Assembly: GCA_963678255.2 (NCBI GenBank)
Contig: CAXXTW010000002.1
Span: 620,001 to 684,000, forward strand
Source of the DNA: G963678255 sp963678255
GTDB taxonomy: Bacteria; Cloacimonadota; Cloacimonadia; Cloacimonadales; WRIO01
Length of the DNA stretch: 64,000 nt
Reading direction: 5' to 3'
This document shows positions 26,776 to 35,576 of the stretch, piece after piece. Both the position numbers and the translations under genes were made by a program. The notes below the pieces were generated by a model. The model ran no database searches. It had not been told where the DNA came from and was given only the letters and a program-made list of their open reading frames with translations. The number at the start of each line of letters is the position of its first letter. Position 1 is the stretch's first letter.

Positions 26776-27081
26776 ATCAAGGCTCCAAAGATAACATATA
26801 TTCTATTCGCATTTGAGTTTAGTAGTACAAAGATTAGAAATAAAATGCAGAACATCTATAGGTTTTGTTTTTAAAAAAGCGTGTGAATTAGATGAATTCG
26901 GGGTTTTTAATTAACTCGGATTATCTAGTTTACATAATAATTGAATATTATTAGGAATAGTTCCTACCATAGAAGACCTAGATTAGCAAGATTGAAATTT
27001 CAATTGAAACTTGTTAAAAATCACTTATCCTTCACAGAAAATAAAGCAAAGGATTACTCATATTCTATACAATAAATTATA
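26776..27081. other. Gene-free stretch between hybrid kinase and IS630-like element
   Basis: About 300 bp of AT-rich sequence that should contain the promoter of the kinase operon on the minus strand. I see no clear -35/-10 pair, hairpin or repeat-family member. Confidence 0.5.
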
Positions 27082-28276
27082 TATACACGAACTTAATTGG
27101 TTTTCGGATAACTCAATTTTTAATAAGATGCAATCGAGTCCCAATAAAGGATGCTAATTCTTCTTTATCATTCACTGAATTTTTAAAAAAACCTAAAATA
27201 GCCTCTTTAAAAACAGTAAACTTTTCATAAAACTTGTTATTGATAACCTTAATTCTCATAAATTTCCATAATCTTTCAATTAAATTCAAATTTGGTGAAT
27301 ATGGAGGCAAAAAGATCACTTCGATTTTTGAACTTTTAATATATTCCATCACTTTCTTATTTCTATAATACCTCGCATTATCAAGTATCAAATAGATTTT
27401 AGATTTATATTTATAAGAATTCTCAATTTTTTTAAAAAAACTAAGAGTATTGTCAGCATTTAAAGTAACATCTTCATGAATAATAATATCTTGGTTTTTT
27501 GGATTATATGCCCCTTGAATATTAATTCTGCTTCTACCTGTATTACTTTTTATTTCTATACGCTCACCTTCTTTAATCCATGCTTTGCTACATACAGTAT
27601 TATGCTGAGGATGTACTCCATCCACAAATAAGATAACTTCATCATCTTCTAAATTTTCTTCCAGATCTTCATACATTTCTTTAAATTCTTCTTGTTTTAC
27701 AGGATCTATCCCAGATGGTACTAAAGTCGTATATTTATACTTATATCCTAATCTGTGTAAAAGAGCGATTGCTCCTGACTCGCTGTATTCAATCTCCATG
27801 TTTTCTTTAATGAAAAGGATCAATTGTTTGCTGTCGCTCATGATGTTTTCCAAAAGGTACTGTTCAATTTGTGCAATTTGATCATCACTTAACTTACCTG
27901 AATACAATTTATAGTCATCACCAAGCCAGCTATAAAGAGATGTTCTGTTTTTGAATTTCCTAATCCAGTTTGATACTGTGCCTTCATCAATTAAGAGTAT
28001 TTTGCAGATTTCTGAAGAGGTATAACCATCATTAAAAAGTAAAATACATTTTATCCTATCGCAGAATTTACTGTCTTTTGTTTGCTTATGGAGACTTTTT
28101 AGGTCTCTTATTTCTTGTTCACTTAATTTATTTATCATACAGATAATATAAGTATATTCTAAACAAATGCAAATTATTTTTTTATATAATTTATACTATT
28201 TATGAGATTTATTTTTATAGACACTATTTATAGACCTCTTGTCTTTAAATCTTAAAACCAAATTGATTTGAGTATA
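27082..28276 (-). mobile_element. IS630-like insertion sequence
   Basis: Imperfect terminal inverted repeats of 23 bp (about 17 of 23 paired): left at 27082-27104 beginning TATACACGAAC, right at 28254-28276 ending TTTGAGTATA. Both ends carry TA, consistent with IS630/Tc1 insertion into TA. The length of about 1.19 kb and the single transposase fit the family. The exact ends are uncertain because the repeats are imperfect. Confidence 0.6.
27113..28138 (-). CDS. IS630 family transposase
   Basis: A 341-residue single-ORF transposase. The N-terminal helix-turn-helix (DGYTSSEICKILLIDEGTVSNWIRKF) is followed by a DDE domain: first D in LFVDGVHPQH (about 168), second in ILDNARYY (about 253), and E in PPYSPNLNLIERLWKFM (about 288), the typical IS630 signature. 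It is apparently intact and complete. Confidence 0.9.
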   Translation of the reverse strand: MINKLSEQEIRDLKSLHKQTKDSKFCDRIKCILLFNDGYTSSEICKILLIDEGTVSNWIRKFKNRTSLYSWLGDDYKLYSGKLSDDQIAQIEQYLLENIMSDSKQLILFIKENMEIEYSESGAIALLHRLGYKYKYTTLVPSGIDPVKQEEFKEMYEDLEENLEDDEVILFVDGVHPQHNTVCSKAWIKEGERIEIKSNTGRSRINIQGAYNPKNQDIIIHEDVTLNADNTLSFFKKIENSYKYKSKIYLILDNARYYRNKKVMEYIKSSKIEVIFLPPYSPNLNLIERLWKFMRIKVINNKFYEKFTVFKEAILGFFKNSVNDKEELASFIGTRLHLIKN

Positions 28277-28575
28277 ATAAATAGAATTTAGTTAGATTTT
28301 TAATAAAAGCAAGAATTAAATTTATATAAATTCTACTAATGTATCTTGAAGATTCGTAAAGATTAAATATGAATTGTAATCAGTAAAAATACAAATAAAC
28401 CTCTTTTATAACAAAGTGAATATACCGATCGTTTAGAGCATACGTTCCGATTTAATAGAGCATATGCTCCGAATTTATTGAGCCAAGCCTCCGTTAAGAG
28501 AGCCACATAAAACTCTCTTACTTTTCATTAAAAATTTGTCCGAGAGATCGGTAAAACTACTCGGACAAATTATCA

Positions 28576-29319
28576 TTATTTTTTAAACCCCTTTCTTTCT
28601 CTCATTGACATTTTTCCCTCAATTAATATATCGTAAGCATTATGAACTATCCTATCAAGGATGGCATCCGCAAGAGTTGTTTGTCCAATCTTCTCATGCC
28701 ATCCTTCAATTTCAAACTGAGAACAAAACATGGTTGAACCATTTTGATATCTAGACTCGATTATTTCAAACAGATCATTTGCTTCATGTCCTCTAAGAGG
28801 AGTTAATAACCATTCGTCTATTATCAAAAGTTTTACTTGTTTGTATTGATTTATTGCTTTTTTGTACCGACCTTCTCCTCTTGCTACTTCTAATTCATCA
28901 AAAAGTTCTGGTAGTCTTATATATTTTACTGAATATGATTTACGACAAGCAGACATACCTAAGGCACATGCAATATATGATTTGCCACTTCCAGATGCCC
29001 CTGTAATTATTATATTGTATGTTGATGTTATATATTCACATGTTGATAACCGCAATATTGATGGTTTATCGATTTTCCTGTCATCGTGATATTCTATATC
29101 TTCTATGCAAGCATTTGTAAATTTTAAATTAGCAGTTTTGATTAATTTTGCTAATTTGTTGTTCTTTCTGTTAATCCATTCTTTATCTACTATAAAAGCA
29201 AATCTCTCTTCAAAAGATAATTGTTTATAAGCCGGATCCTTTATTTGTTCTTTAAAACTTTCAGCCATAGTGCTTAAATGCATTTCATACAATTGATTTA
29301 TTGTTTGACGATCTATCAT
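28576..29319 (-). CDS. istB: IS21 helper ATPase IstB
   Basis: 247 residues from ATG 29319 (MIDRQTINQLYEMHLSTMAE), which overlaps the istA stop (ATGA); the open frame extends 16 codons further into istA. AAA+ ATPase motifs: Walker A GASGSGKS and Walker B LLIIDEW, then LRGHEANDLFEIIESRY and the arginine-containing ILDRIVH. It promotes strand transfer with IstA. Confidence 0.9.
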   Translation of the reverse strand: MIDRQTINQLYEMHLSTMAESFKEQIKDPAYKQLSFEERFAFIVDKEWINRKNNKLAKLIKTANLKFTNACIEDIEYHDDRKIDKPSILRLSTCEYITSTYNIIITGASGSGKSYIACALGMSACRKSYSVKYIRLPELFDELEVARGEGRYKKAINQYKQVKLLIIDEWLLTPLRGHEANDLFEIIESRYQNGSTMFCSQFEIEGWHEKIGQTTLADAILDRIVHNAYDILIEGKMSMRERKGFKK

Positions 29320-30860
29320 TTCTTTTTCCTCCCATAATATGATGAACCCCTGGTTAAACCATGACAAGACGGTGCTACTGTTTCTGAAGGTTCAAAACAA
29401 ACAGATATCATATCAAATCCTCTTTTTAAAATCTGATAAACTGTTTTAACTCCTGGATTAGGAGAATAGGTTAATGCTCTTTCGCAAGCTTTTTCAAGGC
29501 ATTCTGCTGAATATTTATCAGCTGATTTCAATAAGGTCATGCATGTTCTATAGCTTTGTTGCTCTACTTTACATGAGGAAATAATGCTTTTTATTACAGC
29601 TTTTGTGTTTGATCCAATTTCATCTGACCACGCAATAAATTTTTCTGTATTCCATTCAAGATATTTTTGATGCTGTTCTGGCATATGTTCTGGGAAAGTC
29701 TGATATTGTCCTGCATTACCATATTTTCTAATGTGTGAAGCTATTCTGTTGCCATTATAAAAGATCTCTATTGTCTTAATGGTAGTTCTCACGTCTAACT
29801 CATGCTTTATATATTCGTAAGGTACTGAATAATTGATTTTATCTATACAAACATGGTAATTATATTGTACAATTGTTTTTGACCATATGGCAAGTTCATA
29901 TTTTGATAAAGGCAAGGGTAATAATTCATTTTGTTCTTCTGCCAGAAAAACACTCTCACGACTTCCTTCCTTCTTTTGAAAAGGCTTTCTATTGAACTCA
30001 TTTAGCTTTTCTTTGATTAATTCATTTAACTCATTAAGAGTAAAAAAAAGGATATTCCTTAATGAGGCTGTTATCCATGTCGAAATAACGCCTACCGTTC
30101 CTTCTACACTTGCTTTATCTTTAGGTTTCCTTACTCTTGCAGGAATAACGGCTGTGTCATAATAAGCTGCCATATCACCGTAGACTCTGTTTATGACTGG
30201 ATTAAACCAATGAATCCTATCTACTCCTGTTTTTAGATTATCTGGAACAAGTATCTTAGTAACACCATTGAAGTAATTGAACGCATTGATATGTGCTTGA
30301 ATCCAACTTTCGGTATTCATAGATAAAAAGCCTTCTACATATGAATATCCGCTATAAGGAAGTGTTGCAACAAATATGTATACTTTAATAGGAGATCCTG
30401 TGATATTATTTTTTATCATTGCAGTCTGACCAGCCCAATCAACCTCCATTTTCTCACCAGGTTTATGATGGATACGCATAGTTGCTTTTGTTTTTACGGA
30501 AAAATCATTATACAATTTACAAAACTGAGAATATTTGTAGGGTATTTGTTCTTTATCTCTACATGTGTCTGAATATTCTTGCCATAGTAAAGATAATGTT
30601 ACACCACTTTTGGCTAAATCCTTGTGAATTTGAACAAAATCTGGTTCCTGTTGCTGTTTTCTTAAATAGAAATCAGGAAATAACTGAATTTCGATTTGTT
30701 GATTTGTCAGGGTTTCTGCAATAAGCCAGGTTAATTCGGCTTCATTTGCTTTTTGAATGACTTGTGACACAGTGTTACGTGAACAGGATAAACTTCGTGA
30801 TATCCCACGAAGACTAATACCTTGACGGTATAAGCGTAGTATCTCTCGATAATTGGTCAT
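29316..30860 (-). CDS. istA: IS21 transposase IstA
   Basis: 514 residues. The N-terminal helix-turn-helix (LYRQGISLRGISRSLSCSRNTVSQVI) binds the terminal repeats; the rve-type DDE core has EVDWAGQTA (first D, about 130), VPDNLKTGV (second D, about 205) and DKASVEGTVG (E, about 245). Length is normal for IS21 transposases and no internal stop is present. Confidence 0.92.
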   Translation of the reverse strand: MTNYREILRLYRQGISLRGISRSLSCSRNTVSQVIQKANEAELTWLIAETLTNQQIEIQLFPDFYLRKQQQEPDFVQIHKDLAKSGVTLSLLWQEYSDTCRDKEQIPYKYSQFCKLYNDFSVKTKATMRIHHKPGEKMEVDWAGQTAMIKNNITGSPIKVYIFVATLPYSGYSYVEGFLSMNTESWIQAHINAFNYFNGVTKILVPDNLKTGVDRIHWFNPVINRVYGDMAAYYDTAVIPARVRKPKDKASVEGTVGVISTWITASLRNILFFTLNELNELIKEKLNEFNRKPFQKKEGSRESVFLAEEQNELLPLPLSKYELAIWSKTIVQYNYHVCIDKINYSVPYEYIKHELDVRTTIKTIEIFYNGNRIASHIRKYGNAGQYQTFPEHMPEQHQKYLEWNTEKFIAWSDEIGSNTKAVIKSIISSCKVEQQSYRTCMTLLKSADKYSAECLEKACERALTYSPNPGVKTVYQILKRGFDMISVCFEPSETVAPSCHGLTRGSSYYGRKKK

Positions 30861-31293
30861 TTGTGACCTCCAAATTTGTATTTACACTTAATTTGTGTAT
30901 ATATTAAAATGGAGTATTATCTTTTATTATGACAAGTGGATCTTACATCGGAGAGCTGGCTCTATAATTTCGGACTAGTGGCTCTGACTTTTCGGATAGT
31001 ATGCTCTATTGGAAAAGAATATTCACAAAGTACATCAGAAATATTTTTTTATTATATTTGTACTTATAATGTTCAATCTAATTACTTGTGAAAAAAGAAT
31101 TACAGTTATATATTCGTAAGTAACATTGTATATTATGGTTATTACTTTTTTTAGTTAATGACGACCGATTAATATAATAAATGAAATCTGAGTAGTTTTT
31201 AAAATGCAGTTTATAAGCGACCTTTAAAAAGTGATAGGTTTTAATTTTAGGACAGTTTTTTTTTAAGAATCTTAACTATGGGGAAAAAACAAT

Positions 31294-31321
31294 TTGACAT
31301 GATTAATAAAATCATTATTAT
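31294..31321 (+). promoter_or_regulatory. Probable promoter of OpuAC-like gene
   Basis: TTGACA (31294-31299), 16-nt spacer, TATTAT (31316-31321), 52 bp before ATG 31373. It lies outside the IS21 element, so the gene has kept its own promoter. Confidence 0.6.
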
Positions 31322-31372
31322 GAGTTAAATTATTGAAAAGAGAAAAAGTATTGAAGAATAAAGGATGGATTT

Positions 31373-32251
31373 ATGATTAAGAGAATACTCCCAGTTATAA
31401 TTATAATGTTTATGATATTGGTCTTAACTTCTTGCAAAAAGAAACCAAAGATTAGTTCAATAAAGTTAGCATACAGTGAATATGCCCTTGATATAGCCAC
31501 AGCAAATGTAATCAAAGCCATCATAGATCAGCAAACCAAAATTAGTGTTGAGATGGTATCTTTACCAGATTCTTTAATAATACCTTCCTTAGCGAATGGT
31601 TCAGTAGATTTATCGTTATCAATAATAGAACCTAACACTCATTTTAATTTAATGAAAACATACAAGGACAGTTTATTATTTGTAACCAATTATTTGGAGA
31701 ATATGAATTCTGGATTATATGTGCCTCAATACTCACCAATGGTAACAATAGATGATTTAAATAATAATTTTGAATATACTAAAGGGAAAATACTAGTTTC
31801 AGATACATTGACCTATTTAAACAAAGTTACTAATGAAACAATAAACACCTATTTTTTAGCAAATTATGAATCTGTACCTTTTTTAAACGAGGATTCTTTA
31901 TTAAGTGAAATAACAGGCAAGTATTTAAAAAATGAAAATTTCTGTATATCATTATATCGTCCACACTGGATATTTTCAGAGTTAAAACTAAAAGAATTAA
32001 CAGACCCCAAAGGTACATTTGGTAAGGGAGAAACTGCATCGATATATGCTCGTAAAGGATTTGATAAAGATTTACCTCAAATATACAGTTTTTTAAAAAA
32101 TATAAAGTTTAATATTAAAGATGTGGAAGATTTGATGAAGGAAAATAGAAAGATTGATTCAGACCCCAAAGCAAATGCGATGAAATGGATTGAAACCAAT
32201 ATTGATCGTGTGAATTTATGGATAACAAAATCAACAGAGAAGAAGAAATAA
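31373..32251 (+). CDS. Lipoprotein substrate-binding protein (OpuAC-like, glycine betaine type)
   Basis: A 292-residue lipoprotein (lipobox LVLTSC, Cys21) with the type-2 periplasmic binding fold of the glycine betaine/proline OpuAC family: IKLAYSEYALDIATANVIKAII, VEMVSLPDSLIIPSLANGSVDLSLSI, and the C-terminal AMKWIETNIDRVNLWI. It would bind a quaternary amine or similar osmolyte outside the inner membrane. No ABC ATPase or permease is adjacent: an IS21 lies upstream and RlpA is convergent 5 bp downstream. Its transport partners must be elsewhere, or have been lost. Confidence 0.7.
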   Translation: MIKRILPVIIIMFMILVLTSCKKKPKISSIKLAYSEYALDIATANVIKAIIDQQTKISVEMVSLPDSLIIPSLANGSVDLSLSIIEPNTHFNLMKTYKDSLLFVTNYLENMNSGLYVPQYSPMVTIDDLNNNFEYTKGKILVSDTLTYLNKVTNETINTYFLANYESVPFLNEDSLLSEITGKYLKNENFCISLYRPHWIFSELKLKELTDPKGTFGKGETASIYARKGFDKDLPQIYSFLKNIKFNIKDVEDLMKENRKIDSDPKANAMKWIETNIDRVNLWITKSTEKKK

Positions 32252-32256
32252 AGGGA

Positions 32257-32679
32257 TCAATTATTAATTTTAACTTTTAGTACTTTTATACCATCATTAA
32301 TCATATCTATTTTTTTAGCAGCTCCCCAGGAGATATCAAGATCTCTTCCTGGAGTAAAAGGACCTCTATCATTTACTTTAACCTGAGTTTCAAGACCTTT
32401 TTCTTCGTTTACAATGGTTAAGATAGTACCAAAAGGAAGGGTTTTGTGTGCACAAGTCAAAGCATACATATCGAATACTTCACCACTGGCAGTCGTTTTA
32501 CCATGATGTTCTTCCCCATAAAATGAAGTATTCATATATTTCCATTCATTGTTTTTTGGTGATTGAGAAGAAGGATTATCAGATTGTTTATAAGGTTTAT
32601 TTGAGTATAAAACAGTAGAAGAACAAGCTGATAATCCAAGACAAAGTATAATGACAGAAATTTTCAGAGAAGATTTCAT
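32257..32679 (-). CDS. RlpA-like lipoprotein (double-psi beta-barrel)
   Basis: 140 residues from MKSSLKIS (32679); an alternative Met lies 8 codons upstream, overlapping the PorV-like stop. Lipobox LGLSAC. The DPBB domain shows TSFYGEEHHGKTTASGE, TCAHKTLPFGT and VKVNDRGPFTPGRDLDIS, with the conserved Asp of RlpA lytic transglycosylases. It lacks a SPOR domain. It is predicted to act on denuded glycan strands in the periplasm. It is last in a minus-strand cluster with porV-like, EIIA and mtaD. Confidence 0.85.
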   Translation of the reverse strand: MKSSLKISVIILCLGLSACSSTVLYSNKPYKQSDNPSSQSPKNNEWKYMNTSFYGEEHHGKTTASGEVFDMYALTCAHKTLPFGTILTIVNEEKGLETQVKVNDRGPFTPGRDLDISWGAAKKIDMINDGIKVLKVKINN

Positions 32680-32686
32680 AAGAAAA

Positions 32687-33628
32687 TTATAATTTATAGC
32701 CAATAGATAAAAGATTATTGAAGCCTAAATCACCATAAGAAGCCAAGCCATAATCAAAAGAGTATCTTTTATAATTAATAGAGAAGCCAGTTGAAAGTCC
32801 AGAGATAGATTCATAGTCACCGCCAGCCTTGTAATCTTTTGTTCTACTATCAAAACCAGCTCTTACAGCAAAGATTTCATTAAAGCTGTATTGAGTTCCC
32901 ATTTTAACATAGAAATCATTATCAATTGGACGGCAAATATCTAAATTTCCAATCAATTTATCACTGAACAGATAATGGAAGCCAAGATTAGCAGTAATAG
33001 GTAATTCTTCTTTATATTTATTTTCAGTATAATAAGTTAACTGAGAACCGAGATTTTTAACGGCAAGACCCACGAGGAGATTTTTGTTATTTGTTTGATG
33101 AATTAAACCCAGGTCAGCAGATAAAACAGAAGCAGAATGACTTTCGAGAGTTGAAAGAGCGTATTTAATCCCAAACCCAAGATCGATAAATTTATTTAAA
33201 ACAAATCCACTATTAATACCGATCAAAAAATCAGAAGTAGAGAAAGTGCCATCTTCAAGATAACCACCGCTACTTGTTTCAACAGTTTTTTTAATATCTC
33301 CAGAAGTTAAAAACTGAGTATAAATCCCGATATTGATATTCTTCTTTGTAGGTGTACAAAAAACAAGAGCTCCTCCATTCATACCATCGATATAATTGGA
33401 GTAAAAAGTTTTTACAGTTTTCATTTTCATTTTTGCTAAACCAGCAGGGTTAAAAAACACAGCATCACAATCATCAGATTGACCAGTGAAGGCATTTGCC
33501 ATCCCTAAAGCTTTGGCAGAATAATTCAATTTTAAAAATTGAAATCCTTTTGTACCAGCGGATCCGTTAATAGCCACAAGAGGGCTTAAAACTAAAATTA
33601 AGAGTAAAGTGCATAAATTAGATCTCAT
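32687..33628 (-). CDS. PorV/PorQ-family outer-membrane barrel
   Basis: 313 residues from ATG 33628, preceded by AAAGGA; a TTG two codons earlier is the alternative start. A signal peptide is followed by GTKGFQFLKLNYSAKALGMANAF and DAVFFNPAGLAKM, the hallmark of the PorV/PorQ (UPF0164) family related to FadL barrels. In Bacteroidota PorV works with the type IX secretion system, shuttling cargo to the surface. Here, secreted proteins with YPNPFNP/FlgD-like C-terminal domains are encoded in the same window, so a similar cargo-handling role is plausible. The start overlaps the EIIA gene by 11 bp. Confidence 0.75.
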   Translation of the reverse strand: MRSNLCTLLLILVLSPLVAINGSAGTKGFQFLKLNYSAKALGMANAFTGQSDDCDAVFFNPAGLAKMKMKTVKTFYSNYIDGMNGGALVFCTPTKKNINIGIYTQFLTSGDIKKTVETSSGGYLEDGTFSTSDFLIGINSGFVLNKFIDLGFGIKYALSTLESHSASVLSADLGLIHQTNNKNLLVGLAVKNLGSQLTYYTENKYKEELPITANLGFHYLFSDKLIGNLDICRPIDNDFYVKMGTQYSFNEIFAVRAGFDSRTKDYKAGGDYESISGLSTGFSINYKRYSFDYGLASYGDLGFNNLLSIGYKL

Positions 33629-34070
33629 CTTCAATTCCTTTCAATAAATTAAATGCTTCCTTAATTAATATAACTCCGATAAGGTCATTTCGTTGCACCT
33701 CTTCTCGCATAAATTTAGAAATTTGTCCTAAAATTTTCATATATTCGTTCGGAGAGTTTTCAGGAATGGTTAACATGAAAACAGTATTGACTGGATCTCC
33801 ATCAATTGAATCATATTCAATAGGGTCTTTAAGAGTAAATAAAGTACATGATAATTTTTTGACAGTACTACTTCTCCCATGTGGAATTGCTAAACCTCTC
33901 CCGATACCTGTGGACATAATATCTTCTCTTTCCATAACAGCCTTGTAAAAAGAATCTCTATCTTGAATAATATCTTGTTGATAAATTAAATCAATCATTT
34001 GATTTAAACAATCCATTTTATCCTTAACAGGATGTTTTAATTTTATTAATTTTTCGCTGAAGATATTCAT
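33618..34070 (-). CDS. PTS fructose/nitrogen-type EIIA domain protein
   Basis: A 150-residue EIIA (PTS-EIIA-Ntr/Fru) with the phosphorylated His64 in GLAIPHGRSS and the downstream LKDPIEYDSIDGDPVNTVFML. No EIIB, EIIC, HPr or EI is nearby, so a regulatory (Ntr-type) role is more likely than sugar transport. It is coupled by ATGA overlap to mtaD upstream and overlaps the PorV-like start downstream. Confidence 0.85.
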   Translation of the reverse strand: MNIFSEKLIKLKHPVKDKMDCLNQMIDLIYQQDIIQDRDSFYKAVMEREDIMSTGIGRGLAIPHGRSSTVKKLSCTLFTLKDPIEYDSIDGDPVNTVFMLTIPENSPNEYMKILGQISKFMREEVQRNDLIGVILIKEAFNLLKGIEDEI

Positions 34071-35386
34071 AAACCTTCCTTAATCTTGTTTTGATAATAT
34101 GATGCTTTATTTAAAATATCATTTTCATCCAGAGTAGTTAAAGAACCGTTTTCCATAACAGTTTTACCATGAATGATAACAGTTTGAACATTTTTTTGAT
34201 TCATACAGTAGACAATATGTGAATAGGGGTGGTAATAGGGGTATGATTCCACAGAATTAGAATTTAAGATAATGATATCAGCATTTTTCCCAATTTCAAT
34301 AGAACCGCACTCATTATCTTTTCCTAAAGCCTTTGCCGATTGAATTGTAGCCATATGTATAATATCTCTAGCTGTAAGAAAAGAAGGATCAGAATTCAGA
34401 CATTTGTGAATTTTAGCAGTTAAGCACATTTCATCGAACATGCTAAGATTGTTATTACTTGCCACACTATCAGTTCCCAAACATAAATTAACATCAGCCT
34501 GACAGTATTTATAGACAGGGGCAAACCCAGATGCTAGTTTCATATTACTTTCTGTATTTAGAATTACTGAAACATTTTTTTTTTTTAGAAGATTAATTTC
34601 AGAATCATTGAGCCAGACACCATGAGCAATTATTAAACGATTATCAAGTAATCCAAGATCATTTAAATAATCAACAGGTCTTAGTTTGAAATTTTGAAGG
34701 CAATGATTAACTTCAAACTCAGTTTCAGACAAATGCATATGAACAAGACAGTTTAATTTATCGGCTTGAGCTTTGCATTTTTTTAAAGTATCAGTTGAGC
34801 AAGCATAAACAGAATGAGGACCAATAGAAAAATCAATTAAAGGATTATTCTTGAACATTTGAATATTTTCAATGAGATAGTTAAAGTTTTCTTCGCTGTT
34901 ATGGCAATTTGCGACAGAATAATCCAAAGCAACTTCACTAATAATGGCTTTCATACCAGCTTTAATACTAGCCTTGGCAATTTCTCTTCCATAAAAATAC
35001 ATATCATTGAAAAGAGTAATACCGTTTTTTATTAATTCAGCGCAACCATGCAAGGCAGCATCATAGACAAATTCAGGGGAGAGGAATCTAGCTTCATTAG
35101 GCCAAATATAGTTTTCAAGCCAAACTTTCAAAGGAAGATCATCCGCCAGCCCTCGAAAATAAGTCATGGGAAGATGAGTATGAGCGTTTATGAAGCCAGG
35201 CATAACAAAACAGCCTTTAGCATCAATAATATGATCACTTTGATACATATTTTTCATATGATCGTCAGAACCAAAATCGAGAATTTTATTTTCATGAATT
35301 ACTAAAGAAGTATTTGGTAAGATGGAATCATTTTCATCAATTCTTAACAAGAAACCATTCTTAATAATACAATCCACTAATCTCAT
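34067..35386 (-). CDS. mtaD: 5-methylthioadenosine/S-adenosylhomocysteine deaminase (amidohydrolase)
   Basis: A 439-residue amidohydrolase of the MtaD/TrzA branch. Zinc and catalytic motifs: NAHTHLPMTYFRGLADD (HxH about 66-68), HMHLSETEFEV (His and Glu), IAHGVWL (His) and LGTDSVASNNNLSMFDE (Asp). The ADDLPLKVWLENYIWP segment is typical for MTA/SAH deaminases. It converts methylthioadenosine or SAH to inosine derivatives in the cytoplasm, a step in SAM recycling that replaces MTA/SAH nucleosidase in many anaerobes. It is first of a four-gene minus-strand cluster. Confidence 0.85.
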   Translation of the reverse strand: MRLVDCIIKNGFLLRIDENDSILPNTSLVIHENKILDFGSDDHMKNMYQSDHIIDAKGCFVMPGFINAHTHLPMTYFRGLADDLPLKVWLENYIWPNEARFLSPEFVYDAALHGCAELIKNGITLFNDMYFYGREIAKASIKAGMKAIISEVALDYSVANCHNSEENFNYLIENIQMFKNNPLIDFSIGPHSVYACSTDTLKKCKAQADKLNCLVHMHLSETEFEVNHCLQNFKLRPVDYLNDLGLLDNRLIIAHGVWLNDSEINLLKKKNVSVILNTESNMKLASGFAPVYKYCQADVNLCLGTDSVASNNNLSMFDEMCLTAKIHKCLNSDPSFLTARDIIHMATIQSAKALGKDNECGSIEIGKNADIIILNSNSVESYPYYHPYSHIVYCMNQKNVQTVIIHGKTVMENGSLTTLDENDILNKASYYQNKIKEGL

Positions 35387-35576
35387 TTATACCTCAAGTG
35401 ATAATGTGCAAAATATTAATTAATTAGTCAATATTTTTTTAAGAATTATTAGAATATTCTTTTAAAATAGGGGCATTTTGAATAACATGCTTAATTTTAT
35501 TATTGAGAGACTGAAAACTGACAATGATAAGAAAAGCACAATATCTGTTAAGATAATGATAAAAGGTCAAGATTTT

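Larger units (their letters stand above)
28417..31025 (-). mobile_element. IS21-like insertion sequence (complete)
   Basis: The element starts TGAATAT (28417) and ends ATATTCA (31025), with CAAAG directly repeated on both sides (28412-28416 and 31026-31030), a 5-bp target duplication as expected for IS21. Both ends carry several copies of a short repeat, TAGAGCATAC then TCCGA, plus GAGCC variants (28433-28505, inverted at 30950-31012), typical IS21 multiple terminal repeats. It carries istA and istB with ATGA overlap. Confidence 0.85.
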
